Source of the DNA: Pseudomonadota bacterium
GTDB lineage: Bacteria; Pseudomonadota; Alphaproteobacteria; Micavibrionales; Micavibrionaceae
DNA: 64,000 nt
NCBI GenBank assembly: GCA_029558635.1
Contig: JAKQEE010000258.1
Coordinates: 1-64,000, forward strand
Direction of reading: 5' to 3'
Position numbers and translations under genes: made by a program. How positions within the stretch are numbered: the first letter of the stretch is position 1; each line of letters begins with the position of its first letter. The notes beneath the pieces were generated by a model that saw only the letters and a program-made list of their open reading frames with translations, was not told the origin of the DNA and made no database searches. Shown here piece by piece: positions 1 to 10,005 of the stretch.

Positions 1-2679
1 GTTGATGAAACGATTGTCGACAATGCGGGATCGCAGACGGTCAATGGCACTTTGGATGTGAACTTCTTCGGCGACGGTCCGGGGACGACCAATCCTGTGG
101 CGGGCAGCTTTGCGGCGGGTGGATCGCTCAAGGGCGGTGCGTTGACATCGAATGGTGTGCCGGTTGTTGTTACCCTTGCGGGCGACACTTACACAGGTAA
201 AGCGGGGACGGTGACAATCTTTACGCTGACCATAGGTGATAACGGGTCTTATACGTACAAACAGTTCGGCCAGCTGGATCATGCCAATGCGTCCAATCCG
301 GATGATGTGATCTTGCTTAACTTCGGGTTTGTAGCGACCGATGCGGACGGCGACAGCGCCAACGGCACGGTGGTTGTATCGGTCCATGATGATGCGCCTG
401 TGGCGGTCAATGATGTGGCGACGCTGTCTCAGGCACCGGGATCGGTCTCGGGCAACGTGACCGGCAATGATGACGTGGGTGAAGACGAGCCGGGCTATGT
501 GGTGAAAGAGATCACGTTCGGAGCGAACACGGTTGCGGTTCCGACCAGTGGTACGATCACGGTTGCGGGAGCGCACGGGAATCTGACCATCAGCCACACG
601 GGTGCTTACACCTATACGGGTGCGAGCGTGGGCAATGATGTGTTCACGTACAAGATCGTGGATCAGGACGGGGACCCTGCAACGGCGACGTTGACGGTCA
701 CGGTGAGTGATATCGACGAACAGCCGAATGTTATCAATTCTGTCAAGAATATTGATGAAACGGATCTGGGTCCGATTGTTGTCAACGGTACGGTTTCTCC
801 TGATTATCATGGGGATGGGCCGGGGACTGTTACCCCGCTTGGGACTGGCAGTGTTGTCGTTTCCGGCAATGCCAAAGGTGGCGTTCTGGCTTCGAGCGGT
901 GTTCCAGTGGTGGTCACTCTTGTTGGTGATACCTATACGGGTAAGGCAGGATCGACGACGGTCTTTACGCTCAAGGTCAATGCGGACGGCACGTATAAAT
1001 TTACGTTGCTGGACAATCTCGACCACAGCATCACGACCAACCATGACGAAACGCTTTATATCACCTTTGGTGTGCGGGCGACCGACGCGGATGGCGATTA
1101 TGTCGATGGTACAATCAAGATCGGTATTGACGATGACGGTCCGAAGGCTGTTGACGATCATGCTTCGGTTCCTGCGAACCAGAACAGTGTGAGCGGCGAT
1201 GTCGATCTTAACGATACTATCGGCAAGGATTATACGGCTGACGGTGTTGCGTTCGTCAAGTACGGTGCTACGACCTATACGGTTCCTGTCGGCGGTACGG
1301 TTTCGATCACTGCGGCTTACGGTACGCTGGTTATCGGGTCGAACGGTCAATATACCTATACGGTGAAACCGGGTACGACTGGCGGTACGGAGACGTTCTT
1401 GTATACGCTTTGCGATACGGACCAAGATACGGCAACAGCCAATCTGGTGATTGATGTTGCTCCACGCTATCTGCCGCCCGAACCTCCGTGCGTTGAAGCA
1501 TGTAATGTTTGTGTTGTCGAAGATGGCCACGTTACGTTGCAAGTTTCGACCTCGGCTAACGGTGGAAACGGTAATGAAGTTATCACGCTCTCGATCTCCG
1601 GCTTTACGGCGGGATGGACGGTCAATACGGCTTCGAGCGGCGGGACCTATAATGCAGGTACCGGCATCTGGTCGATTACATTGCCTGCCGGCTCATCCTT
1701 CACGGGTGGCCCGACGGTTGCGCCTCCGGCCAATAGCGATGCCGATCTGTCGAGCCTGACGGTCAAGGCGGTTGTTTACGATCCGGATTCGGGTGAAAGT
1801 GCTACTGCAACCACTTCGATGAAAGTTGTTGTCGATGCGGCCGCGGATGCTCCGAACCTTACCGTTCATGACGTTTACGCAATTGATGCAACGACTGTCG
1901 CTCTTGATGTCGGTGTATCGCTCAAGGATACGGACGGGTCCGAGATCATCAAGGAAATCCGTATTGAAGGGTTGCCTGACGGTCTCTCGCTTAATCACGG
2001 CGTTTATGACGCTGTTGCTGGTCGCTGGATTCTGACTGAGGCTCAGTTGAACGGACTGCAGGTTATGACTCCCGACAACTATGAAGGGCAGTTCAATCTG
2101 TTGGTGACGGCTGTTTCTCAGGAAGTCAATCTCTCCGGTGAAGAATGCACCACCGGTAACAACATCGCCTATAATGCCGATGTTCTGACGGTTACTGTTT
2201 ATGATGGTCAGTGCACTTGCGAATGCCCTACCAACTCGGTCATCAATGTCACGATCACGAACACCAATACGGTCAGTTCGTCGAGCGAGGTGATTGTGAA
2301 CGGTGAGAGCAGCGTTACGTCGAGCTTTACGTCTTCGTCGAGCACCACGACTTATTCGTCTTCGACGGATAACAGCTCGTCCGGCACCAGCCATTTCGAG
2401 CCGATCGTGATTAACGACTTTAATGCTCATGAAGGCGATATTCTGGATCTTAGCTCTTTGGTTGAGGTCCAGGATGGCGTCACGGCCGCGATCCATGAGT
2501 TTGTCTTTGCCCGCACCGAAAATGGCAACACCATTATCAGTGTGGATTCTGATGGAACCGGATCGGCGCACAGCGTTCAGGATGTTGTTGTCCTTCAAGG
2601 GGTTACGGGTATTCAGGTTGAAGACATTGTTCGTATCACCACGCAGGATCAGAGCCAGAGCGGTCTTGGGACGGCATAA
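1..2679 (+). CDS. C-terminal part of a large type I secreted VCBS/T1SS-143-like repeat adhesin (5' truncated by window)
   Basis: Frame is open from base 1. Repeated modules (DGPGT..VPVVVTL.GDTYTGKAG..ATDADGD..DDxPxAVxD), Ser/Thr-rich linker, and C-terminal D..LDLSSLV...VSVDSDGTGS...VVLQGV typical of T1SS target domains; followed by T1SS genes. Confidence 0.85.
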   Translation, partial: VDETIVDNAGSQTVNGTLDVNFFGDGPGTTNPVAGSFAAGGSLKGGALTSNGVPVVVTLAGDTYTGKAGTVTIFTLTIGDNGSYTYKQFGQLDHANASNPDDVILLNFGFVATDADGDSANGTVVVSVHDDAPVAVNDVATLSQAPGSVSGNVTGNDDVGEDEPGYVVKEITFGANTVAVPTSGTITVAGAHGNLTISHTGAYTYTGASVGNDVFTYKIVDQDGDPATATLTVTVSDIDEQPNVINSVKNIDETDLGPIVVNGTVSPDYHGDGPGTVTPLGTGSVVVSGNAKGGVLASSGVPVVVTLVGDTYTGKAGSTTVFTLKVNADGTYKFTLLDNLDHSITTNHDETLYITFGVRATDADGDYVDGTIKIGIDDDGPKAVDDHASVPANQNSVSGDVDLNDTIGKDYTADGVAFVKYGATTYTVPVGGTVSITAAYGTLVIGSNGQYTYTVKPGTTGGTETFLYTLCDTDQDTATANLVIDVAPRYLPPEPPCVEACNVCVVEDGHVTLQVSTSANGGNGNEVITLSISGFTAGWTVNTASSGGTYNAGTGIWSITLPAGSSFTGGPTVAPPANSDADLSSLTVKAVVYDPDSGESATATTSMKVVVDAAADAPNLTVHDVYAIDATTVALDVGVSLKDTDGSEIIKEIRIEGLPDGLSLNHGVYDAVAGRWILTEAQLNGLQVMTPDNYEGQFNLLVTAVSQEVNLSGEECTTGNNIAYNADVLTVTVYDGQCTCECPTNSVINVTITNTNTVSSSSEVIVNGESSVTSSFTSSSSTTTYSSSTDNSSSGTSHFEPIVINDFNAHEGDILDLSSLVEVQDGVTAAIHEFVFARTENGNTIISVDSDGTGSAHSVQDVVVLQGVTGIQVEDIVRITTQDQSQSGLGTA

Positions 2680-2815
2680 TTAACGTAATAATACATGGCC
2701 GTGGCGGAAATCTTCGCCCCGGCAGTTCACAGTCTTGCATTTCAAGACAAAAACGATCATAACTGTTTCTGGAATTTCAATCCTTTAGGATGGCCCACAG
2801 GTCGAGGAGAAAAAG

Positions 2816-4387
2816 ATGGTTATCTCACACAGCAAATTTCTCACTGTATGCGCTTCTGCATTGATGGTGTTTTCAGTGGGCGTCGTACATGCGCAGGATA
2901 CCGCACAATCTATGGAAAGTGAAATGAAGGTGTCCCCGGACACTCTTCCCGTGCCGAACGATTCTTCTGCCGGTGCGCCAATTTATGAATCTGGCGTTGT
3001 TCCGGAAACAGCTCCCGCACCGGCTCCGGTGTTGGCTGCAACCAGCCCCGAAACTCCTGCTGTTTCTGCTGCGACCCAGATCGGGTCTTATAATCCGCGC
3101 TCTACCGGTACAGACCGGATCGTTACGCTGCGCGATGCCGTGGCTGTCGGCGTTTTGACCAATCCGGAAACAGAAACGGTTGAAAATAACCGCCGCGCCA
3201 CCGATGAAGAGCTGGAACAAGCCAAAGCCTTGTATCTGCCGTCGGTCGATATGCGTGCCGATACGGGCTATCAGAGCATTTATAGTGATCCTGACGGGGC
3301 TGTTTCCGGCCATTCCGATTTGTGGCGTTCACAAGCTTCTCTGACTTTGACCCAGTTGTTGTTCGACGGGTTTGAAACCCATTACGAGAACGAGCGCCAA
3401 CGTCACCGCGTTCGTTCCGCGTCGCACCGCGTTCGTGAAACGGCTGAATTTGTCGGTCTGGATATTGTCGAGGCCTATCTGGATGTGTTGCGTCAACGTG
3501 AATTGCTGGCGATTGCTCAGGAAAACCTCAATCAGCACCGTTCCATTATGTCCCAGATCGAAGACAGCACCGGCGCCGGTCGTTCGACGCAAGCTGATGT
3601 CGAGCAAACCAAAGCCCGTATTCAGGCTGCTGTGGCTCAGGAAGCTGCCGTTCGCCAATCCTTGCGCAATGCTGAGGCTTCTTACCTCCGCCGTGTAGGG
3701 GATATGCCGCAGACCAATCTGCAGCGTCCCGTTTCTCCTAATAATCTGCTTGAATCCAGTGTCGATGATGAAGTCAAACAGGTTTTGACACACAGCCCGA
3801 CGCTCGATATCAAAGAAGCCGATGTGAATGTGGCTGAGTCCGAAATGGAACAATCGAAAGCCACGCTTTATCCTCAACTTGACTTTCAGGCCGGTGCTTC
3901 TGTCGGTGAAAATCTCGACGGGGTTGAAGGCCGTACACAGGAAGCCTCCGCTTTGGTGATTGCCAACTGGAATCTTTACCGCGGTGGTGGCGATGAAGCC
4001 CGTATCCGTGAACATGTATACCGTCATGCACAGGCGAAGAGCGACCGCAACGCTTCTGCCCGCACGGTCGAACGCGATGTGCGCCAGACTTGGGCCAACA
4101 TGCTGGCTGCACGCGAGCGTGCCGAAGCTTTCCGCGGGCAGGCCGATGCCAATGCGATGGTTGTTCAGGCATACAAGGATCAGTTCAATCTGGATCGCCG
4201 GACGTTGCTTGACGTTCTCGACTCCCAGAATGAATGGTTTGTTTCCCGCAGCAATGCGATCAACAACGATTATCTCGAAATGTTCGCGGTCTATCGTTTG
4301 TTGGCTCTGCGCGGGGTGTTGCTGCCGTCTATGGGGGTTGCCTATCCCAAGGAAGTTAATCCATCCGACAAGAGCCGCCGCGGCTAA
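2816..4387 (+). CDS. TolC-family outer membrane efflux protein (type I secretion)
   Basis: Signal peptide; TolC-like heptad repeats (..LDVLRQRELLAIAQENLNQHRSIMSQIED..); adjacent to ABC and HlyD genes. Confidence 0.9.
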   Translation: MVISHSKFLTVCASALMVFSVGVVHAQDTAQSMESEMKVSPDTLPVPNDSSAGAPIYESGVVPETAPAPAPVLAATSPETPAVSAATQIGSYNPRSTGTDRIVTLRDAVAVGVLTNPETETVENNRRATDEELEQAKALYLPSVDMRADTGYQSIYSDPDGAVSGHSDLWRSQASLTLTQLLFDGFETHYENERQRHRVRSASHRVRETAEFVGLDIVEAYLDVLRQRELLAIAQENLNQHRSIMSQIEDSTGAGRSTQADVEQTKARIQAAVAQEAAVRQSLRNAEASYLRRVGDMPQTNLQRPVSPNNLLESSVDDEVKQVLTHSPTLDIKEADVNVAESEMEQSKATLYPQLDFQAGASVGENLDGVEGRTQEASALVIANWNLYRGGGDEARIREHVYRHAQAKSDRNASARTVERDVRQTWANMLAARERAEAFRGQADANAMVVQAYKDQFNLDRRTLLDVLDSQNEWFVSRSNAINNDYLEMFAVYRLLALRGVLLPSMGVAYPKEVNPSDKSRRG

Positions 4388-4471
4388 TACAGACCCGTTG
4401 TCGGATCTTTTGTCCCTTGCTCTTGATCCTGCCCTCTCCGTTCTGGAGGGGGCTTTACCCGGGTATGAAGA

Positions 4472-6778
4472 ATGACTGATCCGCAAACGCCATCTCCCTT
4501 TTCGCAAGACCCCGCTGCTCCGGCTGAAAAAATCCAGCCTCCCGAACCTGCAGATCGCTGGCCAATTGAAGCTGATCGGATGTCTATTCATTACCCGTTG
4601 ATCGAATGTTTGCGCATTCTGGCCGGTCATTATGGTCGACGGACCAGCGAGAATGCCTTGACCGCCGGTTTACCCATTCCGCCGAGCGGGATTACGCCCG
4701 CGCTTTTCGAACGGGCGGCGCTTCGTGCCGATATGAATGCGCGAATTCTGGAACGTTCGCTTGAAGCTTTGGCCATTGCACCAAACCTGCCGTGCATTCT
4801 GGTTTTGGAACATAATCAGGCTTGTGTATTGTGGGAGGTGCGTTTCCCCAAAAAACATCCGCCGAGAAAGAACAAAGGGCAGGTTGCGGAAATCCATCCC
4901 GAAACGCAACTGGTGTTGCAGTTCCCCGAAAGTCCCGATGAACGTAAAGTTTTAAGGGTTTCCGAGCTGGCCAAAATTTATACCGGCTATTGTTTTTTTG
5001 TACGGCCTGTGGCGCGGGTCGATGATCGTGCGGGTCCGGCGGAGATTGATACAGCACGCGATTGGTTTTGGGGATCGCTCAAGGAAAACTGGGCGATTTA
5101 CCGCGAGGTCATTCTCGGCACGGTTATGATTAACTGTTTTGCGCTGGTCAGTACGCTTTACATCATGAATGTCTATGACCGCGTTATTCCAAACAGCGCG
5201 TATGAAACGCTGTGGGTTTTGTCATTGGGTGCGCTGATCGTTTATGTTTTCGATTTCATCATGAAGAATATGCGTTCCTATTTCCTTGATATCGCGGGAC
5301 GCAAGGCGGATGTTAAAATTTCGGCAAAGCTTTTCGAACAGTTGCTCGGCATGACTTTGACGGCGCGTCCTGCGAGCGCGGGGGTTTTGGCAGCCAATAT
5401 GCGCGAGTTCGAGACGATCCGCGATTTCTTTACATCGGCGACTATGGCCGCTCTTATTGATCTTCCGTTTGCATTGTTCTTTATCCTTATTATTGCGGTG
5501 ATTGCGGGGCCGCTTGCAATTATTCCGCTTGTGGCTATTCCGATTGTGATCGGGTGCGGATGGATTTTGCAAAAGCCGATGCAAAAAATCATTCGTCAGT
5601 CGATGCATGAAAGTGCGCTGAAAAATGCTTTGTTATTCGAGACGATCACGGGGTTAGAGACCATCAAGACGCAAGCTGCCGAAGGGCATATCCAGCGTCG
5701 TTGGGAGGAGCTTAGCGACAAGGGATCGCGTACCTCGGTCAAATCAAAACGCGTGGCGGCGTTTGCGCTCAATTTCTCGCTCTTTATCCAGCAATTCACA
5801 ACCGTGGGGATGGTGGTCGCGGGTGTCTATATGATCTCGGAAGCGATGCTGACTCAAGGGGCTTTGGTTGGTGCGGTGCTTCTGGTGGGGCGCGCTTTGG
5901 GGCCGCTCTCGCAAGTGGCCGGTTTGATGACGCGGTTCAATCAAAGCTATGAAGCGTTGCATCAGCTTGAGGATTTGATGCGCCGTCCGGTCGAACGTCC
6001 GGCGGGAAAACATTTTATTTCGATGCCGCGGATCGAAGGCAAAATCGAATTCCGCGATGTGGAATTCAAATATCCGGGGCAGACCTATCCGGCCTTGCAG
6101 GGGTTGAATCTATCGATTGAACCCGGAGAGCATATCGGAATTATTGGCGCTGTCGGGTCGGGTAAAACCACGCTCGCGCGGCTTTTGGTCAATTTGTATC
6201 AGCCAAGCAACGGGGCGGTCCTTCTTGACGGGACGGATGTGCGTCAGGTCGATCCTGGTGATTTGCGCCGTTCGATCGGGGCCGTTCAGCAAAGCCCCAA
6301 TCTGTTTTACGGGTCGGTTAGAGAGAATATCACGATGGGTCATGAAATGGCGCCGGACCGTGCAGTGGTGCGTGCGGCGGAGCTGGCCGGTGTCATGGAA
6401 TTTTTGCGAGATTCAGAAAAAGGTCTTGATACGCCTGTTGGGGAACGCGGCGAGGCGCTTTCCGGCGGGCAGCGTCAGGCAGTGGCGATTGCCCGATCCT
6501 TGCTTTATGATCCTCCAATTTTATTGCTCGACGAACCGACGGCGTCGATGGATCCGACATCCGAGAATAAACTCAAAGAGCGTCTCAAGGTGATGTCGCA
6601 GGGCAAAACAACCATTCTGATTACACATAAGGGCGCGATGCTCGAACTGGTGGATAAATTGTTGTTGCTGGATCGCGGGCGAGTTATAGCTTTCGGAGCA
6701 CGAGATGAAATTATCCGCCGTTTGCAGGCGCGGGAATTTGGCGGTGGTCGTCCTGCCGAGACGAGAAGTGGAGAGTAG
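4472..6778 (+). CDS. Type I secretion ABC transporter permease/ATPase (LapB-like, degenerate C39-like N-terminus)
   Basis: Walker A GAVGSGKTT, signature LSGGQRQ, Walker B ILLLDEPTA; TM region; N-terminal C39-like domain without obvious catalytic Cys. Confidence 0.92.
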   Translation: MTDPQTPSPFSQDPAAPAEKIQPPEPADRWPIEADRMSIHYPLIECLRILAGHYGRRTSENALTAGLPIPPSGITPALFERAALRADMNARILERSLEALAIAPNLPCILVLEHNQACVLWEVRFPKKHPPRKNKGQVAEIHPETQLVLQFPESPDERKVLRVSELAKIYTGYCFFVRPVARVDDRAGPAEIDTARDWFWGSLKENWAIYREVILGTVMINCFALVSTLYIMNVYDRVIPNSAYETLWVLSLGALIVYVFDFIMKNMRSYFLDIAGRKADVKISAKLFEQLLGMTLTARPASAGVLAANMREFETIRDFFTSATMAALIDLPFALFFILIIAVIAGPLAIIPLVAIPIVIGCGWILQKPMQKIIRQSMHESALKNALLFETITGLETIKTQAAEGHIQRRWEELSDKGSRTSVKSKRVAAFALNFSLFIQQFTTVGMVVAGVYMISEAMLTQGALVGAVLLVGRALGPLSQVAGLMTRFNQSYEALHQLEDLMRRPVERPAGKHFISMPRIEGKIEFRDVEFKYPGQTYPALQGLNLSIEPGEHIGIIGAVGSGKTTLARLLVNLYQPSNGAVLLDGTDVRQVDPGDLRRSIGAVQQSPNLFYGSVRENITMGHEMAPDRAVVRAAELAGVMEFLRDSEKGLDTPVGERGEALSGGQRQAVAIARSLLYDPPILLLDEPTASMDPTSENKLKERLKVMSQGKTTILITHKGAMLELVDKLLLLDRGRVIAFGARDEIIRRLQAREFGGGRPAETRSGE

Positions 6779-6780
6779 AA

Positions 6781-8139
6781 ATGTCCAAAGAGCTTCCCGA
6801 AGATCGCAAAAAATTATTGAAGGGGTCGATGGACCGTGCTGCAGCCCATGCCGACAAATATTTTATGACGGATGACGAGTTGCCGCTTCACAAGCATGTG
6901 ATTTTGGTGACGACATTTTTCTTTTTTGTCGTGTTTGTATTGTGGGCCAGTTTCGCCGATGTCAACGAGACGGCGCGCGGCGAGGGGCAGGTCATTCCGG
7001 CTGGTGAAGTGCAGGTGATCCAGAACCTTGAGGGCGGGATTGTCGAAGAATTTTTGCACAAGGAAGGCGAGACGGTCAAGAAAGACGAAGTTATTATGCG
7101 CCTTAAGGATGTCGGGGCGATGTCCGATCTCGGGTCAAATCAGGCGCGTTACTTGGGTTTGTTGGCGGCGGTCACGCGGTTGCAGGCTGAAGTTGATGGA
7201 AAGGATACGGTCGAGTTTCCCGAGAATGTTCAAAAATCCGCCCCGCAGAGTGTTCTGGAAGAGCTGAATGCGTTCAAGGCCAATAGGGCCAAGTTGCAAG
7301 GCCAGCTTGATGTTCTTGATCAGCAACTTTCGCAGCGCAGACAGGAGATCAGCGAGTTGACGACGAAATCCCGTGATTTAAGCTCGGTTATTGCTTTGTC
7401 GCGGCAGGAAAAAAGTATGATCGAGCCGTTGGTGGCCAAGGGGTCGGCTCCGAAGATTGAACTGATCCAGTTGGAACGCGGAATTAAGGAAAAGCAAACG
7501 GAACTGAATGGTGTTCTGGAGGCTATTCCCCGCGCCAAGGCAGCGATGGCCGAGGCCGAGGCGAGGATCGCCGAGATGAAAAAAAGTGCGATTGCGGATG
7601 CACAAACGGATCTTGCGGCCAAAACAATTGAGATGAATACGGTCAAGGAGACGCTTGGCGCTCTGGAAGATAAAAAGGATCGCACGGAAATCCGCTCTCC
7701 GGTGAATGGCACAATCAAGGATTATAAAGTCAATACGGTGGGCGGCGTTGTGCGTCCGGGAGACCCGATTGCCGAGATCGTTCCGGTCGATGACAATTTG
7801 TTGGTTGAGGTTAAAATCAAACCGTCGGATATTGCGCGCCTTCGTCCCGATATGGAGGCCATGGTCAAAATCACCGCCTATGATTTTACGGTTTATGGCG
7901 GACTTAAGGGTAAGGTGGTGGATATATCTCCCGATACCATCAAAAACGACAAGGGGGAGAGTTTTTACCGCATCTTGGTGCGGACCGAGAAAAATGCGCT
8001 GTACAGGGACGGCAAGCCCCTGCCGATTATTCCCGGTATGATTGCAACGGTTGATATCGTGACCGGATATAAAACTGTGATGGAATATCTGATGAAGCCG
8101 GTTCTCAAAACCGTGCAGAATTCGTTGAACGAGAAATAG
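6781..8139 (+). CDS. HlyD-family type I secretion periplasmic adaptor
   Basis: Single N-terminal TM, biotinyl-lipoyl-like GEGQVIPAGEVQVIQNLEGGIVEEFLHKEGETV, coiled coil, C-terminal PGMIATVDIVTG. Confidence 0.93.
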   Translation: MSKELPEDRKKLLKGSMDRAAAHADKYFMTDDELPLHKHVILVTTFFFFVVFVLWASFADVNETARGEGQVIPAGEVQVIQNLEGGIVEEFLHKEGETVKKDEVIMRLKDVGAMSDLGSNQARYLGLLAAVTRLQAEVDGKDTVEFPENVQKSAPQSVLEELNAFKANRAKLQGQLDVLDQQLSQRRQEISELTTKSRDLSSVIALSRQEKSMIEPLVAKGSAPKIELIQLERGIKEKQTELNGVLEAIPRAKAAMAEAEARIAEMKKSAIADAQTDLAAKTIEMNTVKETLGALEDKKDRTEIRSPVNGTIKDYKVNTVGGVVRPGDPIAEIVPVDDNLLVEVKIKPSDIARLRPDMEAMVKITAYDFTVYGGLKGKVVDISPDTIKNDKGESFYRILVRTEKNALYRDGKPLPIIPGMIATVDIVTGYKTVMEYLMKPVLKTVQNSLNEK

Positions 8140-8147
8140 GGTTTGTC

Positions 8148-9053
8148 ATGTCTGTTGATATGGGGTCCTCCGGATTTGCGGTGATCGACGTTGGGTCGAA
8201 TTCCGTGCGGATGGTGATCTATGATATTTCAAAGTCCCCGCCAGAACAGGTTTTCAATGAAAAGGTTTATTGTGCCATGGGGCGCGATCTCGGTACGACG
8301 GGTAAGCTCAGTCCTGATGGAGCCGAAGCGTCTTATGATGCGATTCATACCTATCTGACAGTCGCCAAGGAACATAAGGTTGAGTATGTGAGGGCTGTGG
8401 GAACTGCGGCGCTTCGGGATGCAACGGATGGTCCGGATTTTGTCCGGAAAGTCGATCAAAAAATGGGTCTTAAAATCGAGGTTCTAACCGGTGAGGAAGA
8501 GGCGCGTTATGCCGCTGCCGGTGTTCTAGCTCTTGATCCCGAGGCTAACGGCGTTGTGGCCGATTTCGGTGGTGGGTCGCTGGAGCTGGCTTTGGTTGGT
8601 AACGGACGGATTATCGAGACGGTCAGCTTGCCGCTCGGGGCCTTCAGGATTAAGTCAATGGGAGAGAATGCGGAAGAGCAGATCGAAAAATCTCTGTCAT
8701 TTTATCATGATAAATTCGGAAACCAGAATGCGGTTTATGCGATCGGAGGGTCGTGGCGGGCGTTGGCTAAGGCACATATGATCCGGCACGGGTTAAAACA
8801 GGATGCGCAGGGTTACGCCATTCCCGGCAGTTCATTGGTGGCGTTTTGCAAGGTGGTCGAGGTATCTCCTATCGAAACGCTTGAAGAAAAATACCAGTTG
8901 GAGGGGCATCGGGCCAGTTTGGCTCCGGTTGCGGCCAAAATGCTCAGGCTCTTGGTTGAAACTTTGAATCCGGCTATATTCGTGACATCTGAAGCAGGGG
9001 TTCGTGACGGTCTGGTCTATGAATTTCTTTCTTCTTCATCAAAAGAGGCTTAA
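8148..9053 (+). CDS. Ppx/GppA family phosphatase
   Basis: VIDVGSNSVRMVIYD and GGGSLELAL motifs. Confidence 0.9.
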   Translation: MSVDMGSSGFAVIDVGSNSVRMVIYDISKSPPEQVFNEKVYCAMGRDLGTTGKLSPDGAEASYDAIHTYLTVAKEHKVEYVRAVGTAALRDATDGPDFVRKVDQKMGLKIEVLTGEEEARYAAAGVLALDPEANGVVADFGGGSLELALVGNGRIIETVSLPLGAFRIKSMGENAEEQIEKSLSFYHDKFGNQNAVYAIGGSWRALAKAHMIRHGLKQDAQGYAIPGSSLVAFCKVVEVSPIETLEEKYQLEGHRASLAPVAAKMLRLLVETLNPAIFVTSEAGVRDGLVYEFLSSSSKEA

Positions 9054-9062
9054 ACTGGCATT

Positions 9063-9950
9063 ATGAGCGATATTGAAACCCATCAGGACAGCGAGCCTAC
9101 CGAAGTTTTCGATCTTGACGATCTTCCTTATGACGAGGAAGATGAGGATGGTGATGGTGACGGCAGTTCCGGCAAAGGGGGCGGGGGAAAATCTCCCAAA
9201 CGTTACCGCGTTATTGTTGAGCCGTTTCTGGAGTTCGCTGACGACCCTACTTTGTCCCCTGAAGAAAATGCCGAACGTAAGCTGAGATTATTAGCGACTG
9301 CGCCGATGAGCATTCTGGTTCCCGGGGCATCGTCTTTTGCGTCGGAAAACGATCTGTCGCGCAAAATTTTTATGGTTGATATCGGTCAGGCCAACGGTGA
9401 GGCTACGGCCAGCGACATGGCCGATCCGAACTTTGTCGACAAGCGCGATGCGCTCCAGCGCCAGCGCAGGACCCTGTTTGGTTTGCCGCATCCGTCACTG
9501 GTTTTAAGTGGCAGCATTGCTCTGGCTAGTGTGATGGCGACGGCTTTTGCCGGATTTGCGGCAAGTGTGGCAGGCAAAAAACCCGGAGAAAAAATATCCA
9601 AGAAGGGCAAGGGGGCTGAAAGCAAGAAAGCCAAATTGCTTGATTTTTCCCTCGACAAAGAGTCAGCTTTTTCTGCCAAGGATGATCCTTACAAGAGCTA
9701 TAAAATTGCGGATGAAATCGGAGCGCATCTTGGTGTTCTGGAACATGCGACCATTGAGACCGTCACCGAGATGGTCGAGGTCAAGCGTACGGCACTGAGT
9801 TTTGACAGCCTGTCTTCCTATTTTGATTATTTGGCGGAGATGGCCAAAGCTCCGGTTCTGAAGGTAGATTTGAAGGACGGAAAGGGCGGTGCGGCCGAGC
9901 AGAGCGATGCGCCTATCTCACCGTGGCATGAGTATTCGCCGATCAAGTAA
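9063..9950 (+). CDS. Hypothetical protein with acidic/Gly-rich N-terminus
   Basis: Long ORF ten bases downstream of ppx; no recognised domain. Confidence 0.7.
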   Translation: MSDIETHQDSEPTEVFDLDDLPYDEEDEDGDGDGSSGKGGGGKSPKRYRVIVEPFLEFADDPTLSPEENAERKLRLLATAPMSILVPGASSFASENDLSRKIFMVDIGQANGEATASDMADPNFVDKRDALQRQRRTLFGLPHPSLVLSGSIALASVMATAFAGFAASVAGKKPGEKISKKGKGAESKKAKLLDFSLDKESAFSAKDDPYKSYKIADEIGAHLGVLEHATIETVTEMVEVKRTALSFDSLSSYFDYLAEMAKAPVLKVDLKDGKGGAAEQSDAPISPWHEYSPIK

Positions 9951-9962
9951 ATACAGGATGTA

Positions 9963-9988
9963 AAAAACCCGCCTGATGGCGGGTTTTT
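9963..9988. terminator. Bidirectional intrinsic terminator
   Basis: AAAAACCCGCC-TGAT-GGCGGGTTTTT, between convergent ORFs. Confidence 0.9.
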
Positions 9989-10005
9989 CGTTATCATATT
10001 TCAGA

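Noticed and set aside
1693-2598. 301-aa minus-strand ORF antisense to adhesin
   Set aside because: Arises from codon bias of the repeat adhesin; Arg/Ile-rich with no motif.
3329-4630. 433-aa minus-strand ORF antisense to tolC-like gene
   Set aside because: Mirror ORF of a strongly coding plus-strand gene; low-complexity basic composition without domains.
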